The notes: generated by a model not told the origin, from the sequence alone. Positions 1 through 9,076 are shown, numbered from the stretch's first letter. The stretch: DNA of 16,506 nt from Methylococcaceae bacterium (GCA_013140465.1 JABFST010000176.1:1-16506), one strand, 5' to 3'. Translations and numbers: made by a program.

Positions 1-1
1 A

Positions 2-2179
2 CACGCCGACCCCAGCGACGTTTGGCTAGCTTTTGCCGCTGCCGCCTTGGGTAATGCGCTGATGAACAATATCTTGCTCTGGTCTAGGGATAGGCAAAGC
101 CCCGCGCAACTGGCACTCGCCAAACGCGCCTCACTGCAAGCGGCAGCGGTGGAACCTTGGCTGGTGGACGAACGCCGAAAATCACCGCGCCACACACACA
201 TCCCCGAACACATAGCCGTAGCAATGCGCACTCCCCGCACCAGTGTACCAGCCCCTGACATATTACCGCCTTACCCCGCCAACCCCCGCTGGCGTATAGC
301 TTCTTACTGCATTTGGGCGGCAATCATGATGGCCTTGCTGCATTATCCTGTGGCGGCGGTATGGCTAGGGCTGTTTCTGGCGGCTTACACTGCGTTGCTG
401 ATTGCCTATCCGTTTAGCTGGCTAATAGTCGTGCCGGCTCTGTTGCCAATTATGGACTTTACGCTTTGGACGGGCCGCTTTTTCTTTGATGAGTTTGACT
501 TGCTGATTATGGCGACCTTGGCCTGTTATTTTTGGCAAAAGCCGCAGCAACGGCTACGTTCCTTATTATCAGCTTCCACGCGCTTAGTGTTGGCTGGATT
601 TGTCCTGTTATACGGCATTAGCTTATTGCTGGGCTTATTGCCGCTGCATGAAGTCAACGCCAATGCCTTTAGTAATTATTACAGCCACTACAACAGTTTG
701 CGGGTAGGCAAGGGCTTCATCTGGGGCTTAGCACTGATCCCCTTATTACAGCTCACCGTGCGCCGTTACCGCTATGCCCCGCTTTATCTGGGGATGGGCT
801 TGTTGCTGGGCTTAACCGGGGTCGCCGTGTTTGCCGTCATTGAGCGTGCCGTGTTTACAGGCTTGTTTGATTTTGTCAGCGATTACCGCATCAATGCCTT
901 ATTTTCGACCATGCACGCGGGCGGCGGTCATATTGAATCCTATCTGATGCTGACCCTGCCATTTTTAACCCTGATGTTTGTACAACGCCGACACCGTTTG
1001 CTCAGTAACGGATTGGGCATACTGTTATTTAGCCTTAGCCTGTATACCTTGCTGGTGACTTTTTCGCGTGGCGGCTATATTGGCTTTGTCGTGGGGCTGG
1101 TCGTGCTGCTGATTACCTTACTCTTAAGTCTTAAACAAAATACGCCCCTACTGCAACGCACTTTACTCATCTTACCCTTGCTGGTCATCAGCCTGGCTAT
1201 GACCTTGCCCGTGTTGCGCGGCAGCATGATCCAGCAACGTTTTGACAATTTTGACAAAGACCACCAAAGCCGCACCCAACATTGGCGCGATGCGCTATCT
1301 ATGCGTGACGACGATTGGGTGACGCGCTTATTCGGCATGGGTCTGGGCAGTTATCCGCGCACCTTCTTTTGGCTCAACAATGAAAACACCCACCCCGCCA
1401 CTTATGAAATAGCCACCGAGAGCGGCAATCATTATTTACACTTGCAAGGGGGTGACAGCTTGTTTATCGGGCAATACCTGCACATAGCCGCACACACACC
1501 ATACCGCTTAGTGTTGGACATACGCAGCAACACCAGCAACGTGGCCTTGACTACCTCGCTGTGTGAAAAATCCATACAATATTCCATCAAATGCAGCACC
1601 GTAACAACCACCTCACCCAAAGCGGGCTGGCAACATCTGGAGCAAACCCTCGACAGCGGCGCAGTCGGCGAACCCATCTTGCTAGATAGTCTGCAACGCC
1701 CCATACAACTGACTTTTTACAATGGCAATGGGCGCGGCAAGGCAATGGACATAGACAATGTGCAGTTGCTGGACGGCAACGGGCTTAACCTAGTGCGCAA
1801 CGGCAACTTTATGGCGGGCAATGACTTTTGGTTTTTTGCCGCCGAAAAACATAACCCTTGGCATATCTTTAATTTTTGGGTGCACTTATTGTTCGACCAA
1901 GGCTGGCTAGGGCTTACCGTGTTTATCTTGTTGTTCTTTAAGACCGTGTATACTTTGTGCCGCCAATTGCCCCAACAAAGCATTTATGCACCGATATTGT
2001 TGTCGGCCTTCAGCGGTTTTATGGTGGTGGGTTTTGTCGATAGTCCGTTTGATGCGCCACGGCTGACATTATTGTTCTTTTTGCTGCTGTTTTTTGCCTT
2101 GTTGCGCACCCCAAAAGCGTTTTCCAACAACCCTGAGCTCCCGCCCCACACGTTTCCACCCGCCAATATAAGCCATTGA
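2..2179 (+). CDS. O-antigen ligase/polymerase-like membrane protein with large extracytoplasmic insert (5' partial)
   Basis: Probable Wzy/WaaL-type (Wzy_C, O-antigen ligase family) protein that joins polyprenyl-linked glycans in the inner membrane. Residue numbers count from the TTG at 47. The reading frame is open to the left edge, so the start probably lies outside the window; TTG at 47 and ATG at 62 are the first internal starts and neither has a convincing ribosome site. A hydrophilic Arg/Pro-rich stretch (about 13-82) precedes about ten hydrophobic segments between 85 and 390. The Wzy_C-like signature SRGGYIGF sits at about 340-347. A non-membrane insert of about 150 residues (about 445-600) follows, with two cysteines (about 506 and 516) and an NGNF...W motif near 585-595 as in jelly-roll carbohydrate-binding domains. 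Final membrane segments begin near 612. Compared with typical 400-450-residue ligases it is long (at least 710). The family call is secure; ligase versus polymerase is not decided. Confidence 0.8.
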   Translation, partial: HADPSDVWLAFAAAALGNALMNNILLWSRDRQSPAQLALAKRASLQAAAVEPWLVDERRKSPRHTHIPEHIAVAMRTPRTSVPAPDILPPYPANPRWRIASYCIWAAIMMALLHYPVAAVWLGLFLAAYTALLIAYPFSWLIVVPALLPIMDFTLWTGRFFFDEFDLLIMATLACYFWQKPQQRLRSLLSASTRLVLAGFVLLYGISLLLGLLPLHEVNANAFSNYYSHYNSLRVGKGFIWGLALIPLLQLTVRRYRYAPLYLGMGLLLGLTGVAVFAVIERAVFTGLFDFVSDYRINALFSTMHAGGGHIESYLMLTLPFLTLMFVQRRHRLLSNGLGILLFSLSLYTLLVTFSRGGYIGFVVGLVVLLITLLLSLKQNTPLLQRTLLILPLLVISLAMTLPVLRGSMIQQRFDNFDKDHQSRTQHWRDALSMRDDDWVTRLFGMGLGSYPRTFFWLNNENTHPATYEIATESGNHYLHLQGGDSLFIGQYLHIAAHTPYRLVLDIRSNTSNVALTTSLCEKSIQYSIKCSTVTTTSPKAGWQHLEQTLDSGAVGEPILLDSLQRPIQLTFYNGNGRGKAMDIDNVQLLDGNGLNLVRNGNFMAGNDFWFFAAEKHNPWHIFNFWVHLLFDQGWLGLTVFILLFFKTVYTLCRQLPQQSIYAPILLSAFSGFMVVGFVDSPFDAPRLTLLFFLLLFFALLRTPKAFSNNPELPPHTFPPANISH

Positions 2180-2336
2180 TGATTTTAATTTTAATGAAAA
2201 CCTTAAGCTATTTATGCTTTAATGGCGGGCGAACGCTGCAACTACGCAGCGAACATTTTGGGGCCCACCCACACGATGCCGCCTTAATAATGAGCTAACG
2301 TCAGCATTTGATTCAGAACGCAACGCCCCTACATCT

Positions 2337-3149
2337 ATGCAAACAAACATGCACATCAGCAAGCGATTTTTTTATGCGGCAATACCCCCTTATTGGCTGT
2401 CATTAGGCGTGTTCCTGGCTTGTTTCGCCCTACCCTGCCACGCCGACACTAGCCTTGAGGACACGATTGCCCAAGTCAAACAAGGCATAGTCGCGGTCGG
2501 AACGTATATGCCTAAACGCAGCCCGCGCGCCATTTTTATGGGTACGGGCTTTGCTGTCGGGGACGGCAGCCTGATTATCACCAATGCCCATGTCGTCCCA
2601 GCACAACTGGATCAGACCCATTTGGAGCAAATCGCGGTTTTTTACCACAAAAACACTGACGACCAAGCGGTGATGGCAAAACTTTTGGCCCTAGACCACG
2701 ACCATGACCTAGCTGTGCTGAAAGTCACCGAAGAACGCTTTGCCCCGCTCAAATTGGGCCATGCCGATACGGTACGCGAAGGCCAGCTGTGCGCTTTTAC
2801 TGGCTTCCCTATCGGCATGGTGTTAGGGCTTTATCCGGTCACTCACCGGGGGATTATTTCGGCCATCACACCCAATGTCATCCCAGTGCTTAACTCAGGG
2901 CAGATCAACGAGAAAATGCTTAAGCGCTTACAAGAGCCGTATAAAGTGTTCCAACTCGATGCCACCGCCTATCCCGGCAACAGTGGCAGTCCGCTGTATG
3001 CGCCCGACACTGGCGCGGTCTTAGGGGTCATCAACAAGGTGTTTGTGCAAGAAAGCAAAGAAAATGTGCTGTCCAAACCCAGCGGAATCTCTTATGCCAT
3101 TCCTGTCACCCATGTCGAAAACTTACTTAAAGCCAATGGCTTACGCTAG
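2337..3149 (+). CDS. Secreted trypsin-like serine protease (S1C, Do-like, without PDZ)
   Basis: Predicted extracytoplasmic serine endopeptidase of 270 residues. A basic N-terminus (K9, R10) and hydrophobic stretch (about 11-33) form a signal peptide with a likely cut after CHA (residue 36). The chymotrypsin-fold triad is visible: His85 in TNAHVV, Asp124 in HDHDLAVLKV and Ser216 in YPGNSGSP. The protein ends soon after the protease domain, so the PDZ domains of DegP/DegS are absent. ATG at 2337 and an in-frame ATG at 2349 are both possible starts; neither has a clear Shine-Dalgarno, and both keep the signal peptide. It lies between two polysaccharide genes on the same strand with 157-bp and 130-bp gaps, so it may have its own promoter. 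The substrate is unknown. A role in cell-surface quality control or processing of exported proteins is inference from location and fold. Confidence 0.85.
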   Translation: MQTNMHISKRFFYAAIPPYWLSLGVFLACFALPCHADTSLEDTIAQVKQGIVAVGTYMPKRSPRAIFMGTGFAVGDGSLIITNAHVVPAQLDQTHLEQIAVFYHKNTDDQAVMAKLLALDHDHDLAVLKVTEERFAPLKLGHADTVREGQLCAFTGFPIGMVLGLYPVTHRGIISAITPNVIPVLNSGQINEKMLKRLQEPYKVFQLDATAYPGNSGSPLYAPDTGAVLGVINKVFVQESKENVLSKPSGISYAIPVTHVENLLKANGLR

Positions 3150-3279
3150 TTCCCCTGAGTGGCCTTATTATCCTTTTTATACATTTAAACACTGCTAAAA
3201 TAAAACCACCTAAGCTTTTCCAAACCCAATTCATTCTGTTTCACCCCTCCCGATCCATTTTTAACCACATAGGACGACT

Positions 3280-4668
3280 ATGATCCGTATTTTTCGACAC
3301 TATATCTCCAGGGCATATCTCTGGCTGCTATTGATAGAATCAGGGGTATTTTTTGCCGCCATGTATTTTGGCAGCAATGTCCGCTTTATCTTGACCAAAT
3401 CATGGTACACAGAGCAGGACATCACGGCTGCCAGCGTTATCTTTTCGGCGGTCTTAAGCTTGTCCTGTTTGGGCTTGGGCTTGTATCGGCGCACCCTCAG
3501 CGGCGAAGACTATAACTTGGTCGCCAGGACCTGTGCAGGGTTTGCCTTGGCTATCTTTACCGTAGTCACTATTTACTATTTGTTGCCCCAATTCCATGTC
3601 GCACGCAGTGTCTTAGTGTATGCGGTGGTGTTTGCTTTTGTAGGCATTATGATTACGCGCTTACTGTTCTACCATATTGTCAACCTAGAACGGCTGCAAC
3701 GGCGTTTTCTGATTATAGGCAGTGGCAACAAGGCCCAAGAACTGATTACCATCAATGATTCCTTCATCCATAGGGGCTTTACCATCGTCGGCTTTGTCCC
3801 CTTGGAGGATGAGGAGACTGTCGTCGATCCTAGCCTAATCATCCCTTATGACCAAAAACTCATCATCCTTGCAGAAAAACACAAAGTGGATGAAATTGTG
3901 ATTGCCCTAGACGACAGTGACCGTGATTTGCCACTGATTGAATTATTGGACTGCAAAATGTCGGGCTTGACGGTCATGAACATCGTCAGCTTTTACGAAC
4001 GTGAACAAGGGCTGATTTCATTAAGCAATGTCAGCCCCAGTTGGCTGGTATTCTGTGACGGCTTTGCGCAAGGCGACTTAAGATCCTTAGAAAAAAGGTT
4101 TTTTGACATCATTGCCAGCTTGGCCTTGCTGTGTGTCGCCTGGCCATTCATGCTGCTTACCGCCCTCGCCATCATGCTGGAAAGCGGCCCCAAAGCCCCC
4201 ATTTTTTATCGCCAACTGCGCGTAGGTGAAAAAAACCAAAACTTTGAAGTGCTTAAGTTTAGGAGCATGAGGACAGACGCAGAAAAAAATGGTGCGCAAT
4301 GGGCCCAGAAAAACGATAACCGCATTACCCGCGTCGGCAAAATTATCCGCAAATGCCGCATTGATGAATTGCCGCAAATCTTCAATGTGTTCAGAGGCGA
4401 CATGAGCTTTGTCGGACCCCGCCCTGAACGCCCTGAATTTGTGCAAGGCTTTAACGAACGTATCCCTTATTATCAGGAACGGCACCGCGTCAAACCCGGC
4501 ATCACGGGCTGGGCGCAGTTATGCTACCCGTATGGGGCGGACGAATACGACACCATCCAAAAGCTACAGTACGACTTGTACTATGTTAAGAATTACAGCC
4601 TGTTTTTAGACTTCTCCATTATGTTCAACACCATAGAAGTGATCTTATGGGGCAAAGGTGCACGCTGA
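3280..4668 (+). CDS. Polyprenyl-phosphate sugar-1-phosphate transferase, PEP-CTERM/EpsB type
   Basis: Initiating glycosyltransferase that would move a hexose-1-phosphate from a nucleotide sugar to undecaprenyl phosphate and so start repeat-unit assembly. The 462-residue protein has four N-terminal membrane segments (about 12-30, 50-68, 84-103, 109-130), a Rossmann-like CoA_binding_3 region (about 141-260, RRFLIIGSGNKAQE), and a C-terminal bacterial sugar transferase domain opening with a membrane helix (about 273-300). Hallmarks of that domain are KFRSM (326-330), RIDELPQ (360-366) and FVGPRPERPEF (377-387). The N-terminal MIRIFRHYISRAYL pattern and overall layout resemble the family named sugar transferase, PEP-CTERM system associated (TIGR03013). 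The ATG at 3280 follows AGGACG with suitable spacing. It supports the view that 1-4668 is part of an exopolysaccharide locus, perhaps linked to an exosortase system elsewhere. Sugar specificity cannot be read from sequence. Confidence 0.88.
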   Translation: MIRIFRHYISRAYLWLLLIESGVFFAAMYFGSNVRFILTKSWYTEQDITAASVIFSAVLSLSCLGLGLYRRTLSGEDYNLVARTCAGFALAIFTVVTIYYLLPQFHVARSVLVYAVVFAFVGIMITRLLFYHIVNLERLQRRFLIIGSGNKAQELITINDSFIHRGFTIVGFVPLEDEETVVDPSLIIPYDQKLIILAEKHKVDEIVIALDDSDRDLPLIELLDCKMSGLTVMNIVSFYEREQGLISLSNVSPSWLVFCDGFAQGDLRSLEKRFFDIIASLALLCVAWPFMLLTALAIMLESGPKAPIFYRQLRVGEKNQNFEVLKFRSMRTDAEKNGAQWAQKNDNRITRVGKIIRKCRIDELPQIFNVFRGDMSFVGPRPERPEFVQGFNERIPYYQERHRVKPGITGWAQLCYPYGADEYDTIQKLQYDLYYVKNYSLFLDFSIMFNTIEVILWGKGAR

Positions 4669-4676
4669 ACGCAACC

Positions 4677-4693
4677 CTAAGCCCGCCGCTTAG
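4677..4693 (+). other. Small hairpin after the sugar transferase
   Basis: A perfect 6-bp inverted repeat CTAAGC/GCTTAG with a 5-nt loop begins 8 bp after the stop codon of the sugar transferase. No T-run follows, so it is at best a weak terminator or a transcript 3'-end stabiliser. Confidence 0.25.
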
Positions 4694-4728
4694 CCATAGC
4701 CGACATAAACTGCCGCAGTCCCCTCCTC

Positions 4729-4841
4729 GTTGCGAGAGTGCCGTAAAAGCCAAACCGTAGGTTGTGAACGTAGCGTAACCCAGCAAAATAAAATGTTGGC
4801 TTACATTGCGCCCAACCTAGCTTATGCGACACTCTCCTAAC
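4729..4841. mobile_element. MITE-like long palindromic element
   Basis: A 113-bp imperfect palindrome fills part of the 437-bp gap before pgi. The outer arms 4734-4750 and 4820-4836 match at 14 of 17 positions in inverted orientation, and the match extends weakly to 4729 and 4841. Inner arms (TAGGTTG from 4758; CAACCTA ending at 4819) continue the fold toward an A/T-rich centre near 4785-4795. It has no coding capacity. The structure fits a non-autonomous miniature inverted-repeat element or a large REP unit. No clear target-site duplication is visible. Around it, 4694-4728 and 4842-5105 show no gene; the latter is AT-rich with a GCTTAATTAAGC palindrome near 4933 and probably holds the pgi promoter, which I cannot place. 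Confidence 0.55.
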
Positions 4842-5105
4842 AGAACAAACGGCGGCATGTACCAGCGCGTAACAGCCCTTAAGAACGGCACAGCCAATAC
4901 TTTATTTGTCGCAATGATTGGAATTTTAATTGCTTAATTAAGCAGGCATGACTTAACCCTTAACCCGCCACACACAAAAATAATTCCCTTCCAACCATCA
5001 ATCTTATGAATTTCATGGTAACTTAGCGGCTATGGCAAACACCCATCCCAGCTTACCTTCACCTAAGCGACTGGCTTAACACTACCACGCATCAACACAA
5101 GACTT

Positions 5106-6695
5106 ATGAACACTCAAGAACTCTGGCAACACTATCAGGATTGGCTTTATTTTAATAACGACTTGGGGATATACCTCGACGTAAGCCGCATGGGCTTAAA
5201 TGACAACTTCGTAGCAGCGCTGGCCCCCCAGTTTGAGCGGGCCTTTGCCGACATGGCGGCCTTAGAGCAAGGCGCCATCGCCAATCCCGACGAAAACCGC
5301 ATGGTCGGGCATTATTGGTTGCGCAACCCGGAACTTGCGCCCTTAGCGATGCGCCAAGAAATTATCGACAACCTGGCACAAATTGAAACCTTTGCCCAAC
5401 AAGTGCATAACGGCAGCCTACATCCGCCGCTAGCCCCCAAATTTACCGATGTGTTGGCAATAGGCATAGGCGGCTCCGCGTTAGGCCCGCAATTTGTTGA
5501 TGATGCACTCGCTGCCGATTTTCCGCCGCTGACCATCCATTTTATCGACAACACCGATCCGGCTGGCATTGATCGCATACTCAACCGCTTACAAGCGCGG
5601 CTACGCAGCACGCTGGTGATAGTCACCAGCAAATCCGGCGGTACGCATGAAACCAACAACGGCATGTTAGAAGTCAAACACGCTTACGAACAACAGGGCT
5701 TGAGCTTTCCGGCCCATGCGGTTGCCGTCACCATGTTGGGCAGCAAAATGGATGAACTGGAACGCGTCGAAGGCTGGCTTGCAGAATTTCCCATGTTCGA
5801 CTGGGTAGGCGGGCGCACTTCAGAAATGTCAGTGGTGGGCTTATTGTCGGCGTGCTTGTTGGGCATAGACATACGCGCACTGTTGGCGGGCGCAAGAGCG
5901 ATGGACAATGCCACCCGCAAACCCGACTGCAAACAAAATCCGGCGGCATTGCTGGCCTTGTCTTGGTATTTTGCCGGCCACGGCAAAGGCGAAAAAGACA
6001 TGGTCGTGTTGCCTTACAAAGATAGCCTGATCTTGTTCTCGCGCTACTTGCAACAATTGGTGATGGAATCTTTGGGTAAAGCCAAAGACTTGAACGGCAA
6101 CACCGTCCACCAAGGTCTTGCCGTTTATGGCAACAAAGGCTCTACCGACCAACATGCGTTTGTGCAGCAGCTGCGCGATGGCGTGGCAAACTTTTTTGCC
6201 GTATTTATTGAAGTGCTGGAAGACCGCAATGGCCCTTCGATTGAAATTGAACCTGACATCACCACGGGCGATTTCCTGTTTGGGTTCTTGCAAGGCACAC
6301 GCGAAGCTTTATATGAAAACCAACGCCCGTCCATCACCGTCACCCTCAGCCAAGTCAATGCCCGCACCATTGGTGCGTTAATCGCCCTGTTTGAGCGCAC
6401 CGTGGGCTTATATGCCTCATTAGTCAACATCAACGCCTACGACCAACCCGGCGTAGAAGCTGGCAAAAAAGCGGCGGCAAGCTTATTGGACTTGCAGCGT
6501 AAAATCCTGCACACCTTAAAGGCCAATCCAGAACCCGTCACGCTCGCCGACTTGGCAGAGCAAGTTCACGCCAGCACAGACATTGAGCATGTGTACAAAA
6601 TTGTCCGGCATTTGGCGGCGAATCGGCGCGGCCCCGTTTTGTACGGCAACCTTGCCAAGCCCAGCGAACTCAAAGTGGGCTATACCCAAGCTTAA
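5106..6695 (+). CDS. pgi: Glucose-6-phosphate isomerase
   Basis: Interconverts glucose 6-phosphate and fructose 6-phosphate in the cytoplasm. The protein has 529 residues, close to the family's roughly 550. Family marks are the phosphate-binding SKSGGTHET (175-183), GGRTSEMS (235-242), the catalytic base Glu321 in [12 protein letters not shown], His350 in STDQHAF and the late Lys454 in QPGVEAGK. By position these correspond to E. coli Glu355, His386 and Lys514. The signature arginine is followed by Thr rather than the usual Phe/Tyr. The N-terminus ([19 protein letters not shown]) and a C-terminal helical tail of about 50 residues (475-525, [12 protein letters not shown]...[11 protein letters not shown]) resemble cyanobacterial Pgi as I remember it. 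The ATG at 5106 has no good Shine-Dalgarno, but the N-terminal homology pattern starts there. The gene stands alone on its strand. Confidence 0.95.
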   Translation: MNTQELWQHYQDWLYFNNDLGIYLDVSRMGLNDNFVAALAPQFERAFADMAALEQGAIANPDENRMVGHYWLRNPELAPLAMRQEIIDNLAQIETFAQQVHNGSLHPPLAPKFTDVLAIGIGGSALGPQFVDDALAADFPPLTIHFIDNTDPAGIDRILNRLQARLRSTLVIVTSKSGGTHETNNGMLEVKHAYEQQGLSFPAHAVAVTMLGSKMDELERVEGWLAEFPMFDWVGGRTSEMSVVGLLSACLLGIDIRALLAGARAMDNATRKPDCKQNPAALLALSWYFAGHGKGEKDMVVLPYKDSLILFSRYLQQLVMESLGKAKDLNGNTVHQGLAVYGNKGSTDQHAFVQQLRDGVANFFAVFIEVLEDRNGPSIEIEPDITTGDFLFGFLQGTREALYENQRPSITVTLSQVNARTIGALIALFERTVGLYASLVNINAYDQPGVEAGKKAAASLLDLQRKILHTLKANPEPVTLADLAEQVHASTDIEHVYKIVRHLAANRRGPVLYGNLAKPSELKVGYTQA

Positions 6696-6701
6696 GCGGT
6701 G

Positions 6702-6723
6702 TACAACGGCTGTAGGCGTTGTA
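6702..6723 (+). other. Hairpin just after pgi
   Basis: A 7-bp perfect inverted repeat TACAACG/CGTTGTA with an 8-nt loop lies 6 bp after the pgi stop. There is no T-tract, so terminator function is uncertain. Confidence 0.3.
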
Positions 6724-6755
6724 TAAAGTCCGAAACTGATAAATCTACATAAATT

Positions 6756-6789
6756 CCCTCTCCCACAGGGAGAGGGTAGGGTGAGGGGA
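6756..6789. repeat. REP-like hairpin CCCTCTCCC-ACA-GGGAGAGGG
   Basis: A perfect 9-bp stem (6756-6764 with 6768-6776) closes a 3-nt loop and is followed by TAGGGTGAGGGGA. This C/G-rich form is a widespread intergenic REP-type repeat in proteobacteria. It may also slow or end transcription from pgi. Confidence 0.6.
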
Positions 6790-6916
6790 ATTAATTTCGC
6801 TTTACTTCCTGCGTTCTCTATACTCCCTGTTTAATTGCCGACTAGGCAACAGCTAAAGCCGTTGCACACCACCCCATAGGCCAAAATAAACCGCTTTGAG
6901 CGTAAGCGAGTAGCGG

Positions 6917-6954
6917 CGTTTCCGGCAAATCGAGGCTGCGGTGTGCCGGAAACG
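6917..6954. repeat. Perfect 11-bp inverted repeat in the pgi-glnK gap
   Basis: CGTTTCCGGCA (6917-6927) and TGCCGGAAACG (6944-6954) form a perfect stem with a 16-nt loop. It stands well upstream of the glnK control sites, without a T-run. A regulator site or a dispersed repeat are both possible. The stretches 6790-6916 and 6955-7032 show nothing else I can name. Confidence 0.4.
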
Positions 6955-7032
6955 GCAAATTTTACCTGCGTTTACCCCCCTAACGCCAACCTGTAGGGCT
7001 AGCGCACCACATTGAATCGCAAACACCCTGTT

Positions 7033-7049
7033 AGCACTAAATCAGTGCA
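7033..7049 (+). promoter_or_regulatory. Probable NtrC-binding enhancer
   Basis: GCAC-N7-GTGC dyad (AGCACTAAATCAGTGCA) has the spacing of NtrC sites such as those upstream of enteric glnA. It lies about 200 bp upstream of the predicted sigma-54 start, a normal enhancer distance. A half-site TGCACC follows at 7068-7073. This matches nitrogen-limited activation of glnK-amtB. Confidence 0.55.
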
Positions 7050-7210
7050 TCCTATTGATAAAAACACTGCACCTATTCGCTAATCCATAGCATCTCTACG
7101 CTAATTTTGCCCAATTTTTAAGCACCGCCCTAAAAAAAGCCCGCCCAAAAGCCATAAAGCCGCCGCATTTACGTTCCTATCGCCCTAATCGGCATATTAG
7201 CCCTTAGCAC

Positions 7211-7228
7211 TTGGCACAGTCTCTGCTT
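7211..7228 (+). promoter_or_regulatory. Sigma-54 promoter of glnK-amtB
   Basis: TTGGCAC at -24 and TGCTT at -12 keep the required 10-bp gap between the invariant GG (7213-7214) and GC (7225-7226). The predicted transcript start is near 7238, about 31 nt upstream of the glnK ATG. Together with the NtrC-like site this is the standard arrangement for nitrogen-controlled glnK operons. Confidence 0.75.
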
Positions 7229-7253
7229 TAAGTAAATTGAATCGTTACTTTAA

Positions 7254-7607
<354 letters not shown>

Positions 7608-7624
7608 GCATGAGGGAGGACTCT

Positions 7625-9055
7625 ATGAAACATTTATTAAAACACTGCTCCTCAATGGCGTTATTGGCTTATTCGGGATTAACCTTGGCCGAAGACCCTG
7701 CCGCTCCTGCTGCCCCTGTAGCTGCTGTTGCCGCTGCGGTCACTCAAACTGTCGATAAAGGCGATACCGCATGGATGATCGTCGCTACGGTGTTAGTCAT
7801 CCTGATGGTTATTCCGGGTTTGGCCTTGTTTTACGGCGGCATGGTACGCGCCAAAAATATGCTGTCGGTATTGATGCAGGTGTTTGTGATTTTTTCCATG
7901 ATGGCCATTTTGTGGGCCGTTTATGGCTATACCGTTGCCTTTACTGAAGGCAATGCCTTTTTTGGCGGCTTTAGCAAATTGTTCTTAAACGGCATCAAGC
8001 CCGAATCGATGGCGGCGACATTCAGCAAAGGCATTTATATCCCTGAATATATTTATGTCGCCTTCCAGCTGACGTTCGCAGGTATTACCCCTGCCCTTAT
8101 CATAGGTGCGTTTGCTGAACGGGTTAAGTTTTCAGCGATTTTAGTGTTTATGCTCATTTGGTTTACTTTTGCGTATTTGCCTATAGCGCACATGGTTTGG
8201 TATTGGGCAGGCCCAGATGCGTATACCGATGCCGCAGCGGGCGAATCTGCCTTGGCAACAGCGGGCTTTTTGTTCCAAAAAGGCGCGTTGGACTTTGCAG
8301 GTGGCACGGTCGTACATATTAACGCAGGGATTGCAGGCTTGATCGGCTGTCTGGTAGTCGGCAAACGTTTGGGCTTTAAAAAAGAATCTTTAGCCCCACA
8401 CAGCGTTACCTTAACAATGGTCGGAGCCTCTTTGTTGTGGGTAGGCTGGTTTGGCTTTAACGTCGGCTCCAACTTGGAAGCCAACGGCTTGGCAGCTTTA
8501 GTGTTTGTCAACACCTTATTAGCCAGTGCAGCGGCTACTTTGGCTTGGACAGCGGCAGAATGGCTGATACGCGGCAAACCCAGCATGTTAGGCGGCGCAT
8601 CAGGTGCTATTGCTGGTTTGGTTGCAATCACCCCCGCTTGCGGTTGGTCTGGCCCTATGGGTGCGATTGGTTTAGGATTGGTCGTAGGCGCAGTGTGCTT
8701 CTGGTCAGTCACGGGCCTAAAGAGCATGTTCGGCTATGATGACTCATTAGACGCCTTTGGCGTACACGGCATCGGCGGCATAATCGGTGCTTTGGGTACG
8801 GCTGTCGTCGCTAGCCCAGCCTTAGGCGGAACAGGCGTTTATGATTATGTTACCAACAGCGTTTTGGAATACAGCATGTCTACCCAATTCATCAGCCAAC
8901 TGTGGGGTGTTGTCATCTGTATCGTCTGGTCTGGCGCAGTATCTTTTATCGCCTTTAAATTCGTGGACATTATGATTGGCTTACGCGTCAGCGAAGAATC
9001 AGAACGTGAAGGTTTGGACATTTCCGAACACGGCGAAACGGCTTATCATTTATAA
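7625..9055 (+). CDS. amtB: Ammonium transporter AmtB
   Basis: Inner-membrane ammonium channel, working as a trimer and blocked by GlnK when nitrogen is plentiful. I choose ATG 7625 (476 residues) over ATG 7610 because AGGGAGGA at 7613-7620 sits just before it and MKHLLKHCSSMALLAYSGLTLAE then forms a proper signal peptide. An Ala/Pro-rich linker (about 23-40) leads to eleven membrane segments starting near DTAWMIVATVLVILMVIPG. The twin pore histidines are present: His189 in AHMVWYW and His381 in VHGIGG. The family motif DFAGGTVVHINAG is intact. The cytoplasmic tail LRVSEESEREGLDISEHGETAYH is the conserved GlnK-interacting end. It is the second gene of the glnK operon and ends before a strong terminator. 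Confidence 0.96.
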   Translation: MKHLLKHCSSMALLAYSGLTLAEDPAAPAAPVAAVAAAVTQTVDKGDTAWMIVATVLVILMVIPGLALFYGGMVRAKNMLSVLMQVFVIFSMMAILWAVYGYTVAFTEGNAFFGGFSKLFLNGIKPESMAATFSKGIYIPEYIYVAFQLTFAGITPALIIGAFAERVKFSAILVFMLIWFTFAYLPIAHMVWYWAGPDAYTDAAAGESALATAGFLFQKGALDFAGGTVVHINAGIAGLIGCLVVGKRLGFKKESLAPHSVTLTMVGASLLWVGWFGFNVGSNLEANGLAALVFVNTLLASAAATLAWTAAEWLIRGKPSMLGGASGAIAGLVAITPACGWSGPMGAIGLGLVVGAVCFWSVTGLKSMFGYDDSLDAFGVHGIGGIIGALGTAVVASPALGGTGVYDYVTNSVLEYSMSTQFISQLWGVVICIVWSGAVSFIAFKFVDIMIGLRVSEESEREGLDISEHGETAYHL

Positions 9056-9076
9056 GCTAAAAGTCGCCTGATAATG

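Noticed and set aside
2234..2251. Small hairpin CGCTGC/GCAGCG after the ligase-like gene as a terminator
   Set aside because: Stem of 6 bp without a T-run; not distinguishable from chance.
5841..6293. 150-codon minus-strand frame inside pgi
   Set aside because: Lies wholly inside the conserved catalytic part of pgi and has no ribosome site or recognisable product.
8053..8727. Long 224-codon open frame on the minus strand inside amtB
   Set aside because: It is a shadow of a well-conserved transporter gene and its product is a low-complexity Ala/Pro/Lys mix without a known domain.
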